The translations under genes and the position numbers were made by a program. Of a DNA stretch of 64,000 nt, positions 31,583-40,910 are shown in pieces (positions within the stretch are counted from its first letter, which is position 1; each line of letters begins with the position of its first letter). The DNA lies in contig CAVOZH010000012.1 in NCBI GenBank assembly GCA_963700955.1, positions 310,001 through 374,000 of the forward strand, written 5' to 3'. The stretch is from Nocardioides_C sp963700955. Lineage in GTDB: Bacteria; Actinomycetota; Actinomycetes; Propionibacteriales; Nocardioidaceae. The notes beneath the pieces were generated by a model. The model was given only the letters and a program-made list of their open reading frames with translations. It was not told the DNA's origin and made no database searches.

Positions 31583-32992
31583 CTACGGCGCCGGCGGCAC
31601 CGGCGGCGGGAGGACCGTCACCACGCCAGTGGCACCGGCCACGTCGACGTTGCTGCCATCGGTCACCCGAACCATGAAGGTCTCCGGGGTCTCGACCCCC
31701 GGATCGGCAAGGACGGTGACGGTGAACCGAGCCGTGACCTGCCCCGGGACGAACGTCACGCGCAGCGTCTTGGGGACGAAGTCGGTGGCGTCGGCCGAAC
31801 CGGTCTGGGTGGACGTCTTCACGACGATCCGCTTCCCGCTCGCCCGGCTCAGGCGCAGGGTGACCGGGACCTCGACTCTCCCCGTGGCAGGCTCGGTGAC
31901 CTCGGCGTCGAGCACGGTCAGCCGCGGGGTCGGATCGTCGTCGCGGATCCCGGCAAGTCCCGTGCCGTCCTTGATGCGCAGACCGCGGGCCTCCGACAGA
32001 CGGAAGCTGAACCACTCGGTGCCCTCGTCACGCAGGTCGTCGGGCACCCTGACCTGCACCGTGGCCTTCCTCGCACCGACCCGGAACCGGACTCGCCGGT
32101 CGATCCCGACGTAGTCCCGACCGGGGGCTGCACTCACCGCGGCCGTCCGGATCCGCACGCCCGTCTCCCGAGAGGTTGGCCGGTCGAGCATGACGGTCGC
32201 CGTCATGACCGACCCTCCCGGCCTCTCCTGCACCGACGCGTCCAAGACCCGGACCAGCGGGACCGGGGGGCTGGGGCGGCCGCGGACGTCGAGCCCGGCG
32301 AAGCAGTAGCCGCCGTCGTGGGCACCGCGGATGATCCGTGGCAGCGCCCGCAGGGTCTGCCCCGAGTTCGTCACCCCGTCGTGAAGCAGGACGACGTTCG
32401 TCTCGTGTGGGCGGAGCTGGGCCAACGCGCTGTTGGCGATGGTGCGCGCGGAACGGTTCTTCCAGTCCGTCGGGTCAGCGGTCCACAGGACCGGGACCAG
32501 GCCCATGCCACGCACCACGGCGCGGACCCGATCGTCGATCCTGCCGTAGGGCGGCCGCATCAGGTTCGAGGTCCGGGCGCCGGCGCTGGTGATGGCCCGG
32601 CGGGTTCGCCGCAGGCTCGATGTGACGGCCTTGTCCCTGAGCCTGACGAGGTTCTCGTGGTCGTAGGAGTGGTTGCCGATGGTGAATCCGAGCGCACTGG
32701 CCAGGCGAGCCAGCCGCGGGTTTGCCCGTACCCGCTCCCCCAGGACGAAGAAGGTCGCCGGCACGCGCTGCCGATGGAGGAGCGTCACGAAGTCGTCTGT
32801 CAGGGCGGGGCTGGGGCCGTCGTCGAAGGTCAGGGCGACCAGCCCGGCAGAGCACGGGGTCACAGCGTTCGACGCGGTGGCCGTGGCGGCCGCGGCGGCC
32901 GCGGCGGCCGTGGCGTCAAGGGACGCGGCCGTGGTCATCGCGGCGACGAGCACGCCGACGCACAGTGTCGCCGGCAGCCGGGCGCGTCTCAT
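31583..32992 (-). CDS. Secreted polysaccharide deacetylase with two Calx-beta domains
   Basis: 469 residues. A signal peptide is followed by an Ala-run. The NodB domain (~50-250) has TFDDGP (catalytic Asp and metal Asp), HSYDH (metal His pair), RPPYGR and a late LLHDG (catalytic His). Two Calx-beta-type modules follow (about 255-360 and 362-460) with DYVGIDRRVRFRVG and DFVPKTLRVTFVPGQ. It would remove acetyl groups from cell-wall or exopolymer glycans outside the cell, with the beta modules as binding or spacer units. Monocistronic. Confidence 0.9.
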   Translation of the reverse strand: MRRARLPATLCVGVLVAAMTTAASLDATAAAAAAAATATASNAVTPCSAGLVALTFDDGPSPALTDDFVTLLHRQRVPATFFVLGERVRANPRLARLASALGFTIGNHSYDHENLVRLRDKAVTSSLRRTRRAITSAGARTSNLMRPPYGRIDDRVRAVVRGMGLVPVLWTADPTDWKNRSARTIANSALAQLRPHETNVVLLHDGVTNSGQTLRALPRIIRGAHDGGYCFAGLDVRGRPSPPVPLVRVLDASVQERPGGSVMTATVMLDRPTSRETGVRIRTAAVSAAPGRDYVGIDRRVRFRVGARKATVQVRVPDDLRDEGTEWFSFRLSEARGLRIKDGTGLAGIRDDDPTPRLTVLDAEVTEPATGRVEVPVTLRLSRASGKRIVVKTSTQTGSADATDFVPKTLRVTFVPGQVTARFTVTVLADPGVETPETFMVRVTDGSNVDVAGATGVVTVLPPPVPPAP

Positions 32993-33182
32993 CGTGATGC
33001 CCCCTCAGACCCCCCCACTTCCCAGGATGGAGCCCCTCCCGGGTACGTGGAGTGGATCGGGCCATGACGGGACGTAAGGCCCCGCTTTCGTTCCGTCCCG
33101 ACTAGTCCGAGCGGCCTCCGGCGACCCTCGCGGACCCACGCGGGACGACCGCCCACGAGTCCAGAGGCAGCAGGCAGCTCAC

Positions 33183-36100
33183 TCAGTCGTCGAACAGCGC
33201 CCGGACGTCCTCGGCGCCGATCGGCGTCCCCATCGAGCCGTCGCCGTCGATGACCTGCGCGAAGAGCGCAGCCTTGCGGGCCTTGAGCTCCATCACCTTC
33301 TCCTCGATCGTGTTCGCCGCGACCAGCCGGTAGACCATGACCGGGCTCTCCTGGCCGATCCTGTGGGCACGGTCGACGGCCTGGGCCTCGACGGCGGGGT
33401 TCCACCAGGGGTCGAGCACGAAGACGTAGTCGGCCTCGGTCAGCGTGAGCCCCACTCCCCCGGCCTTGAGGCTGATCAGGAACACCGTGGAGTCGCCGCC
33501 CTTGAACTCCTCGATCACCTCGCCGCGCCGACGGGTGCTCCCGTCCAGGTAGGTCGAGTCGATGCCCTCACGGTCGAGCCGGGCACGCACCCGGCGCAGG
33601 AACGAGGTGAACTGGCTGAAGACCAGCGCCCGGTGCCCCTCGGCCATGAGCTCCTGCAGATGGTCGACCAGTACGTCGATCTTCGCCGACCCGATCCCGT
33701 CGTACTCCTCGTCCACGAGACCGGCGTCGAGGCTCAGCTGCCGGAGCTTGGTGAGCGAGCGGAAGATGGCGATCCGGTGCTTGTCGAAGTCCTCGACCAG
33801 TCCGAGCACGGTCTGCCGCTCGCGCTGGAGATGGGTCTCGTAGACCCGCCGATGGCGCGGGGTCAGCCGCACCTCGAGCACCTGCTCCTGCTTCGGTGGG
33901 AGGTCGGAGGCGACGACCTCCTTGGTGCGCCGCAGCAGGAACGGCCGCACCCGCCGGCGGAACCGTTCGAGCACCTGCTTGTCCCCCAGCCGCTCGACGG
34001 GGTTCGCCACCAGCTCGACGAACCGCTGCGGATAGGGGTACAGCCCCGGCGCCACGATCGACAGCAGCGACCACAGCTCCATCAGCCGGTTCTCCAGCGG
34101 CGTGCCGGTCAGCGCGAGCCGGAAGGGTACGTCGAGCCGCCGAACGCACTGGTAGGTCTTCCCGTTGTGGTTCTTCACCGTCTGCGCCTCGTCGAGCACG
34201 AGCCCGCCCCAGCGGAGAGCGGCGTAGGAGTCGACCTCGAGGCGGTACAACGTGTAGGACGTGATCACCACGTCGGCACCGTCGAACAGGGACGCGATCG
34301 ACGTACCCCTCCGGGAGTGCGACTCGGTCACCGTCCGCACCGAGAGGCCGGGCGTGAAGGTCGCCGCCTCGTGGGCCCAGGTGGACACCACGCTGGTGGG
34401 CGCGACGACCAGGAACGGCCCGGCGCCGCGCTCACGTGCATGTGCGATGAGCGCCAGGGTCTGCAGGGTCTTGCCCAGCCCCATGTCGTCGGCAAGGATC
34501 CCGCCGAGTCCGGACTCCCACAGGAACGCCAGCCACCGGAAGCCGTCACGCTGGTAGTGCCGGAGCTCCGCCTTGAGACCCGTCGGCTCAACCTCGGGGA
34601 GCGCCTCGAGCCCGCGGAGGGCCTGGGCCGCGCGCACCCACTGGTCGGCCTGCGCGTCGACGATGCCGACCTCGGCGAGCTCGTCCCACAGCCCCAGGTC
34701 GTGGTGGTTGACGCGCACGCCGTCACGCGGCTGCTCGTGGAGCTCGCCGGCGGCGTTGACCAGCTCGGCGAGCTGCTGGAACTCGGGCCGGTCGACGCGG
34801 ATGTGCACGCCGTTCTTCATGATGATCCGCTCGACGCCGCGGGTCAGCGCCTCGAGCAGCTGTGCCAGCGCGATGAACTGGCCGTCGACGCTGATCACGA
34901 CCTCCAGGTCGAGCCAGTCCGTGCGCGCCTCCTCGGCGCCCTCGCCGTGGTCGGCCGCGGCGAACCGGATCACCGGTGCGTCCCGCGCCTCCCGATAGTC
35001 CGGCCGGGCCCCGATCTCCTCGATCTCCACGAGCCCGCCGGCCTCGAGCCCGGGCAGCACGTCCTGGGCGAACGCGATGGCCATGGTGTCCCGGAACGTC
35101 TGCTCAGGCACCAGCCCACCCGCAGTCCGGTGGCTGTCGTAGAGCCGGTGCACCTGATCGTCGTCCAGCGTCGGCTCGAGTTCGTCCAGGAGCTGCCGCT
35201 CGAGCTCGAGCCGACGCACGCCGCGCATCCCGCGCGTCTCACCGATCCCGTAGATCCGGTCGTCGTCACCGACGCGGTAGCGCCAGGTCCATGCGACCGC
35301 CACCTCGTCGACCGCCTTCCACTCCACGGTGAGGCACAGCCGTGGCGTCGCGGGCTCGGGCACGGCCACGGACCCGTCGGAGGAGATGACCGGGACGTGA
35401 CGTTGGAGACGTGGAAGGTACTCCGCCACGAGGTCGGCGCGATCTGCGGCCGGCACGACGAGCTCGTCGGCCATGCTGAGCAGGCGCCGCACCTCGGGTC
35501 CGGCCGGTTTCGCGAGTGGCGCAAGCGTGACGGCCCAGGTCTGCGAGCGCTCACCGGGAAGCCACAGCGCGACCCCGTGCCCGGTCTCCCCGAGTACGTC
35601 GACCGCGTCTGCGGCGTACCACGCGTCACCGACCGTCACGCCGAGTCGCAGGTGCGCTTCACGCTTCGGGGCGGCGTTCACGTCGAGCTGGATCCTCACC
35701 GGCTCGGGATGGACCGCGACGCTCTCGAGACCGGCACCCGGCACGAGCTCGAGACCGACCTCCTCACAACGCGCGAGCAGGCTCCACAACGAGCCGCCGA
35801 ACGAGCTGAGCACCAGATGGGAGTCACCGCCCCCGAAGTACAGGTTGCGCTGGGCGGCCCGGTGCGCCGCGAGCAGCTCACCGAGGAGGGCGGCCTGCGC
35901 GGGCGGGAAGCGACGCCGCCTGGGGTCGAGGTACTGCACGTCCTGCCAGGAGATCCCGGAGCGGACCCAGTTGTCGCGCGCGCCCCGCTGGAGCGGCCGG
36001 ATCCGGAGCGTGCCCCGACGCGGACCGGCGTCCTCGCTCCATCCGCGGTAGCCGGTGCTCGAGGACCGTTGGTTGACCTCGACCTGCAGCGCCAGCGGCT

Positions 36101-36509
36101 TCAGCTGGTCGACCGTCTCGGGCACCGCGTCGAGCTCGTCGAGCACCGAGCTGAGCTGGCGTTGCCATCGCCGGCTCGCGGCGCCCTCGCCGTGCTCCTC
36201 CGCCTGCTTCTGACGGACGGTCAGCAGCAGTGCGACGGTGTGCTTGCAGCCCTCGCCCACCGGACAGCTGCAACGGCCGTAGGTCCACACCTCGCGGCCG
36301 CTCCGGCCGACGCTGACGTTGCAGGCGTAGACCTCCCCGGTGGCGCCCTCGACGTTGCCCCGGATGTCGAGGTCGCCGTCGTCGTCGACCTGGTGGCTGC
36401 ACGAGAGCACCTTGCGGCGACGGACGTAGTCGACCGCTCGCTCGTAGGTCGCCGAGCCGAACCGCAGGCGCAGCTGAGGCTCGTCGAGCAGCAGGGTCAG
36501 GTCCACCAC
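33183..36509 (-). CDS. SNF2-family helicase with SWIM zinc finger
   Basis: 1108 residues, the standard size of actinobacterial SWIM-SNF2 proteins. The N-terminal SWIM motif CSCPVGEGCKH is near residue 80. A long middle region contains the bacterial SNF2-associated domain. The ATPase core has DDMGLGKT (Walker A, ~675), DEAQ (~765), LTGTPLENR and the C-terminal helicase motifs KAGGVGLTLTEADYVF and AHRIGQ. It translocates on double-stranded DNA using ATP; a role in repair or nucleoid remodelling is assumed. A 1077-codon open frame on the opposite strand is only a codon-bias shadow. Confidence 0.93.
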   Translation of the reverse strand: MVDLTLLLDEPQLRLRFGSATYERAVDYVRRRKVLSCSHQVDDDGDLDIRGNVEGATGEVYACNVSVGRSGREVWTYGRCSCPVGEGCKHTVALLLTVRQKQAEEHGEGAASRRWQRQLSSVLDELDAVPETVDQLKPLALQVEVNQRSSSTGYRGWSEDAGPRRGTLRIRPLQRGARDNWVRSGISWQDVQYLDPRRRRFPPAQAALLGELLAAHRAAQRNLYFGGGDSHLVLSSFGGSLWSLLARCEEVGLELVPGAGLESVAVHPEPVRIQLDVNAAPKREAHLRLGVTVGDAWYAADAVDVLGETGHGVALWLPGERSQTWAVTLAPLAKPAGPEVRRLLSMADELVVPAADRADLVAEYLPRLQRHVPVISSDGSVAVPEPATPRLCLTVEWKAVDEVAVAWTWRYRVGDDDRIYGIGETRGMRGVRRLELERQLLDELEPTLDDDQVHRLYDSHRTAGGLVPEQTFRDTMAIAFAQDVLPGLEAGGLVEIEEIGARPDYREARDAPVIRFAAADHGEGAEEARTDWLDLEVVISVDGQFIALAQLLEALTRGVERIIMKNGVHIRVDRPEFQQLAELVNAAGELHEQPRDGVRVNHHDLGLWDELAEVGIVDAQADQWVRAAQALRGLEALPEVEPTGLKAELRHYQRDGFRWLAFLWESGLGGILADDMGLGKTLQTLALIAHARERGAGPFLVVAPTSVVSTWAHEAATFTPGLSVRTVTESHSRRGTSIASLFDGADVVITSYTLYRLEVDSYAALRWGGLVLDEAQTVKNHNGKTYQCVRRLDVPFRLALTGTPLENRLMELWSLLSIVAPGLYPYPQRFVELVANPVERLGDKQVLERFRRRVRPFLLRRTKEVVASDLPPKQEQVLEVRLTPRHRRVYETHLQRERQTVLGLVEDFDKHRIAIFRSLTKLRQLSLDAGLVDEEYDGIGSAKIDVLVDHLQELMAEGHRALVFSQFTSFLRRVRARLDREGIDSTYLDGSTRRRGEVIEEFKGGDSTVFLISLKAGGVGLTLTEADYVFVLDPWWNPAVEAQAVDRAHRIGQESPVMVYRLVAANTIEEKVMELKARKAALFAQVIDGDGSMGTPIGAEDVRALFDD

Positions 36510-36607
36510 CCGACGAGCCTAAGCGGCGCCACCGACGTTCACGCCGTCGGCACTCAGGGGCGGAGCACTCCGCCGACTGGAGCCTGCGCGCTGTGACCAC
36601 CGGCGAG

Positions 36608-36627
36608 GCCTGACCACGAGGTCAGGC
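36608..36627 (-). terminator. Hairpin at the 3' end of the PQ-loop gene
   Basis: GCCTGACC (36608-36615) / GGTCAGGC (36620-36627), perfect 8-bp stem with tetraloop ACGA, spanning the stop codon. A second hairpin GGCGGA-GCAC-TCCGCC (36559-36574) follows downstream. Confidence 0.5.
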
Positions 36628-37323
36628 TGCGAGCTTGTAGCCGTCCTGGCGCTGGGGCAGCCGCGCGGAGAGGGGTGTGACGAGCTGCGCGACCGGCCGG
36701 CCGAGGCGACCTGCCGCGAGCGAGGCGAGAGTACGTCGTGGCGGCAGACGGTACGCGAGCACCAAGGACTGCATCGCGAGCAGCATCGAGCAGCAGATCG
36801 TCAGCGGCACGTCGGTCGCGAGGAAGCCGTAGAACACCCACAGCGCGGTGCCCCAGCAGCTGAGCAGCGTCGACCACGGGCACAGTCCCCACAGCGGTGC
36901 CCGGGAGAGGGCGAGCCGCGCCTGCGGGAGCATGCGCAGTGAGCTGGCCGTCGTACCCACCATCGCCAGGGTGAACGAGTTCGCGACGTCGACCAGCCAC
37001 AGCGAGGCAAGCCCGCTGGCGAAGACGACCGCCACCGGTGTCCAGGCCCGGCGCGGCACACCTGCGCGCAGCACCACGACAGCGAGAGCGACCAGCAGCA
37101 CCAGCGCGAGCACGTTGTTCACGACCTGGATCGCGTCGGCGACCGCGACGGCGTAGACGCACCACAGGGTGAACGTCGCCATGCTCAGCAGGATCGAGCT
37201 CCACGAGACGCCCTCCGCCGAGCGGGTGCGGGCGGCGCGGACGACCTGGGGGACGGTGGCGTAGAGGGACAGGACCGATGCGGCAGAGCCGACCAGCACG
37301 ACGACAGACACGGGCGAGCACAT
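36622..37323 (-). CDS. PQ-loop / SWEET-like membrane protein
   Basis: 233 residues with about seven membrane helices in two similar halves. Each half carries a PQ motif: YATVPQVVRAAR near 22 and RMLPQARLALS near 130. This is the double three-helix layout of PQ-loop/SWEET transporters, while bacterial SemiSWEETs have one half. It may move sugars or amino acids. Tail basic. It faces the aminotransferase gene across 182 bases without other features. Confidence 0.82.
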   Translation of the reverse strand: MCSPVSVVVLVGSAASVLSLYATVPQVVRAARTRSAEGVSWSSILLSMATFTLWCVYAVAVADAIQVVNNVLALVLLVALAVVVLRAGVPRRAWTPVAVVFASGLASLWLVDVANSFTLAMVGTTASSLRMLPQARLALSRAPLWGLCPWSTLLSCWGTALWVFYGFLATDVPLTICCSMLLAMQSLVLAYRLPPRRTLASLAAGRLGRPVAQLVTPLSARLPQRQDGYKLAA

Positions 37324-37505
37324 TCGAGCGAGGGTGAACGGGTGGAGCGTCGGTCCGCCGTCCTGCTTGTCTGCCGTGACACGTGACTGATCGCGGGCCT
37401 GAGTCTAAGAAGCCGAGCAGCGCATTTCCGGCGAATGGTAAAGCCTGTAACGAGTCGTACGTCACATCCTTGACCGGCGCCGGGCGGAGGTCGAGAGTCC
37501 CTTCC

Positions 37506-38873
37506 ATGTCCCCCATCGACAGATCGCGTCTGGCCCGGCTGATCGACAGGGAGCGCACGAGGTACGTCGCCGCACACCCGACCTCCGCGCAGCTGTTCGC
37601 CGAGGCCGACCACCTCTTCGGGCGCGTGCCGATGACCTGGATGAGGATGTGGAGCGGTGGCTTCCCGCTCTACCTCGAGCGGGCTCGCGGGAACCGGATC
37701 GACGACGTCGACGGTCGGGAGTACGTCGACTTCGCACTCGGCGACACCGGAGCCATGGCCGGGCACAGTCCCCAGGCAACGGTGGACGCCGTGATCGAGC
37801 GGGCCGGAACCCTCGGCGGGATCACCACGATGCTCCCCACCGCCGACGCGGAGTGGGTCGGCGCCGAGCTGACCCGTCGCTTCGGACTGCCGTTGTGGTC
37901 GTTCACCCTCACCGCGACCGACGCGAACCGCTGGGCGGTCCGCCTCGCACGCCTCGCCACCGGCAAGCCGAAGATCCTGACCTTCGCCTACTGCTACCAC
38001 GGCTCGGTGGACGAGACCTTCGCCCTGCCCGGCCCCGGAGGTACGGCGATCGCCCGGCCGGGCCTCGTCGGCGCACCTGTGCCCCTGTCCGAGACGACCC
38101 GGGTCGCGGAGTTCAACGACCTGGCCGGGGTCGAGGCCCAGCTCGCCCATGGCGACGTGGCGGCGATCCTGACCGAGCCGGCACTGACCAACATCGGCAT
38201 CGTGCTTCCCGAGCCCGGGTTCCTGGAAGGGCTACGGGAGCTGGCGATCAGGTACGACGCGCTGCTGATGATCGACGAGACGCACACGTTCTCCGCCGGG
38301 CCAGGAGGGGCGACCCGGCTCTGGGGGCTGGAGCCCGACATCTTCGTGATCGGCAAGAGCATCGGCGGCGGAATCCCCAGCGGCGCCTACGGGATCAGCC
38401 AGGAAGTCGCCGCAGCAGTGAACGCCCATCCCGAGGCGGACCTCGTCGACGTCGGTGGCGTCGGCGGCACGCTTGCCGGGAACGCCCTGTCGGTCGCCGC
38501 GATGCGGGCGACCCTGGAGCACGTGCTCACCGACGAGGCGTTCGCGCACACGGTCGCCCTGGCCACGGAGTTCACCCGAGGCGTCCAGGAGACCATCGAC
38601 CGGGCGGGTCTGCCGTGGTCGGTGAGCCAGCTCGGCGCCCGGTCGGAGTACCGCTTCGCCTCCCCCGCCCCACGCGACGGCAGCTCGTCCGCCGCGGCCG
38701 CTGACGAGGAGCTCGACGAGTACCTCCACCTCTACCTCGCCAACCGCGGCGTGCTGATCACGCCGTTCCACAACATGGCACTGATGTGCCCCTCGACGAC
38801 TGCCGAGGACGTCGCCCTGCACACGAAGCTCTTCGCCGAGGCGGTCGGCGAGCTGGTCGGCGGGCCAGGCTGA
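37506..38873 (+). CDS. Class III PLP aminotransferase (glutamate-1-semialdehyde aminomutase-like)
   Basis: 455 residues from MSPIDRSRL. PLP-lysine is in GKSIGGGIPSGAYG (~285), with cofactor-binding DETHTFSAGPGG (~262) and GHSPQATVDA near the N-terminus. It resembles HemL but is unlikely to be the haem enzyme, because the usual GTEA phosphate-cup segment reads LTATDANRWAV. It lies 87 bases upstream of a D-threonine-aldolase-type gene, so the pair probably handles a D-amino or hydroxyamino acid. Confidence 0.88.
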   Translation: MSPIDRSRLARLIDRERTRYVAAHPTSAQLFAEADHLFGRVPMTWMRMWSGGFPLYLERARGNRIDDVDGREYVDFALGDTGAMAGHSPQATVDAVIERAGTLGGITTMLPTADAEWVGAELTRRFGLPLWSFTLTATDANRWAVRLARLATGKPKILTFAYCYHGSVDETFALPGPGGTAIARPGLVGAPVPLSETTRVAEFNDLAGVEAQLAHGDVAAILTEPALTNIGIVLPEPGFLEGLRELAIRYDALLMIDETHTFSAGPGGATRLWGLEPDIFVIGKSIGGGIPSGAYGISQEVAAAVNAHPEADLVDVGGVGGTLAGNALSVAAMRATLEHVLTDEAFAHTVALATEFTRGVQETIDRAGLPWSVSQLGARSEYRFASPAPRDGSSSAAAADEELDEYLHLYLANRGVLITPFHNMALMCPSTTAEDVALHTKLFAEAVGELVGGPG

Positions 38874-38960
38874 CCGTGCGCTGAAGCCCTCGGGACGGAA
38901 GGATGGGCCTTCTGTGTCCAGCGGAGGACAGGGCGCGAGTCATCGAGGGAGTGGTTCGGC

Positions 38961-40019
38961 TTGGACATCGAGACCCCGGCGCTCGTGGTCGACATCGACC
39001 GCCTTCAGGCGAACGTGGACAGGACGAGCGAGGTGGTGAGGTCACGAGGACTCGGGCTCCGACCACACGCGAAGACCCACAAGTGCATCGAGATAGCCGA
39101 GATGCAGAGGCAGGCGGGAGCAGCGGGCCTGACCGTCGCCACCCTCTCGGAGGCCGAGGTGTTCGCCGGTGCCGGCTTCGCCGACCTGCTGATCGCCTAC
39201 CCGGTCTTTCCGAACGGAACGAAGGCTGAGCGCCTGCGACGGCTCGTCGACGAGGCGAACCTGTACGTCGGCGTGGACAACGTGGCGGGAGCCGCGGCGA
39301 TCGCACGTGCCGCCGCCGGCCGGACCGTCCAGGTCGTCCTCGAGGTGGACAGCGGTCAGCACCGCACCGGGGTCGCCGCCTCGGACATCGTGCGACTCGC
39401 CGAGCAGTGTGACTCGCTCGGTCTCCGGGTGACCGGCGTGTTCACCCATGGCGGCCACTCCTACCGGGACCCGGCCGCCCCGCCCCAGGCAGCGATGGAC
39501 GAGGGAACAGCCCTGGCTCAGGCACACGACCAGCTGCGGGCGGCCGGCTTCGACATCACCGTCGTCAGTGCCGGATCGACCCCCACCTCGGGGACGGCGC
39601 GCCCGGCACAGGTCACCGAGGAACGGCCGGGGTCCTACGTCTTCTACGACCGCCAGCAGCTCGCCCTCGGCGTGTGTGCTCCCGACGAGCTCGCGGTCTC
39701 CGTCGCCGCGACGGTCGTGAGCACTGGCCACGGCCGTTTCGTGATCGACGCAGGGTCGAAGGCATTGGCGATGGACCGCCCGGAGTGGCTCCCCGGACAC
39801 GGCTGGATCCCGTCGCTGGGCGAAGCGCAGGTGATGACCCTGTCCGAGCACCACGGGATCGTCGAAGGCGCCACCACACCACCAGCGGTCGGAGACATCG
39901 TCCTCGTGACGCCGAACCACGTGTGCAACGTCGTGAACCTCTTCGACGAGTACGTCGTGACCCGAGCAGGAGAGGTCGTGGACCGCTGGCGGGTGGCCGC
40001 GCGGGGGAAGAACGCCTAG
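38961..40019 (+). CDS. D-threonine aldolase / D-serine dehydratase-like PLP protein
   Basis: 352 residues, TTG start. It has the alanine-racemase-type barrel with PLP-lysine in RPHAKTHK (~42). The C-terminal metal-binding pair is in PNHVCNVVNL (His and Cys, ~325), the hallmark of DSD/D-TA enzymes. Family members cleave D-threonine or 3-hydroxy-D-aspartate to glycine/glyoxylate plus aldehyde, or deaminate D-serine. It is paired with the class III aminotransferase upstream, which suggests a shared catabolic route; the substrate is not determinable here. Confidence 0.9.
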   Translation: MDIETPALVVDIDRLQANVDRTSEVVRSRGLGLRPHAKTHKCIEIAEMQRQAGAAGLTVATLSEAEVFAGAGFADLLIAYPVFPNGTKAERLRRLVDEANLYVGVDNVAGAAAIARAAAGRTVQVVLEVDSGQHRTGVAASDIVRLAEQCDSLGLRVTGVFTHGGHSYRDPAAPPQAAMDEGTALAQAHDQLRAAGFDITVVSAGSTPTSGTARPAQVTEERPGSYVFYDRQQLALGVCAPDELAVSVAATVVSTGHGRFVIDAGSKALAMDRPEWLPGHGWIPSLGEAQVMTLSEHHGIVEGATTPPAVGDIVLVTPNHVCNVVNLFDEYVVTRAGEVVDRWRVAARGKNA

Positions 40020-40910
40020 TCAGACCTCGACGATGCTCTCGAGGCGGTGGGAGAAGCCGGCCGAGGGCGACACGGCCCGACAGGTCAGCTGCCGCGGCTC
40101 GTCGAGCTCGGTGTGCACGCGCACCTCCCAACGCCGACCCTCGACGTCGAAGACGGCGCGGGTCTGCGACCCGTGGCGGGTGTGGTCCACCAACGGCGGC
40201 GGCAGGACTCCGTCGCAGCCGGTGTGCCGGCGCAGGTAGACCTCGGCCGCCTGCACCGAGAACGGGTACGACGACCGCCCCCGCAGATGCTCCAGGTCGA
40301 GCCGCCCGGCGAGATGGGCCTCGGCGAACCCGGCGGCGTCCTCGGGCGAGAGCCGGCCGTAGTAGAGCCCGTGCGGCAGCACCAGCAGGTTCGCCGCGAA
40401 CCGGTCGCCCCCGATGTGCGAGACCTCCCAGGTGTGCTCGGGAGCGACCTTGGTCATCGCCGCGCACAACGGACGGCCGCGCTCTGCGCAGCAGGCGTCG
40501 TGCCTGCCGTGCGTACACACGAGGAACAGCGGCTCCTCATGCGGCGTGAACCCCGGGCGGCGGCCTTCGCCCAGGCCGGTCAGGTCGAGGTCGACCAGCT
40601 CCCGCACGTCGCCCAGCACCGCGGTCTCGAGCCAGGGTCGGTCGGTGTGCACGTAGGCCGCGAACACCCGCGTCGCGCTCACCTCTCCCCTGCCGTGCCG
40701 GCGGATCAGCAGCGACCGGACCCGATGACGTGACTCGAGCTCGCCGAGCCGCTGCCTCACCTCGTCGGGGAGCCGGCTGTCGCGCACGGCGTTGACCCCC
40801 CAGGGCCCGGGCGCCTCGACGAGCAGGAACGCCCGCACCGTGGAGGCGGTCCCCGCCAGCGGCTCGGTCAGCTCCTCGCTCGCTGCCGAGCACCTGAACG
40901 CAGCGGTCAC
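40020..40910 (-). CDS. Sucrase/ferredoxin-like (thioredoxin-fold 2Fe-2S) protein
   Basis: 296 residues. It contains CTHGRHDACCAERGRPL (~131-147) with the Cys set of thioredoxin-like ferredoxins, and HIGGDRFAANLLVLPHGLYY (~164), the two signatures of the sucrase/ferredoxin-like (Apd1) family. Its ATG overlaps the stop of the JmjC-type cupin gene (ATGA). In this operon it may pass electrons to the oxygenase or act in iron handling; that is inference. Confidence 0.85.
   Translation of the reverse strand: MTAAFRCSAASEELTEPLAGTASTVRAFLLVEAPGPWGVNAVRDSRLPDEVRQRLGELESRHRVRSLLIRRHGRGEVSATRVFAAYVHTDRPWLETAVLGDVRELVDLDLTGLGEGRRPGFTPHEEPLFLVCTHGRHDACCAERGRPLCAAMTKVAPEHTWEVSHIGGDRFAANLLVLPHGLYYGRLSPEDAAGFAEAHLAGRLDLEHLRGRSSYPFSVQAAEVYLRRHTGCDGVLPPPLVDHTRHGSQTRAVFDVEGRRWEVRVHTELDEPRQLTCRAVSPSAGFSHRLESIVEV

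Noticed and set aside
32880..32925. GCGGCC-rich repeat tract
   Set aside because: Codes the Ala-run after the signal peptide of the deacetylase; low-complexity coding DNA.
33363..36596. A 1077-codon open frame on the plus strand opposite the SNF2 helicase
   Set aside because: GC-rich third positions leave the antisense frame open; the translation is Arg/Leu/Val/His-rich without motifs, and the minus strand has a complete SNF2 protein.
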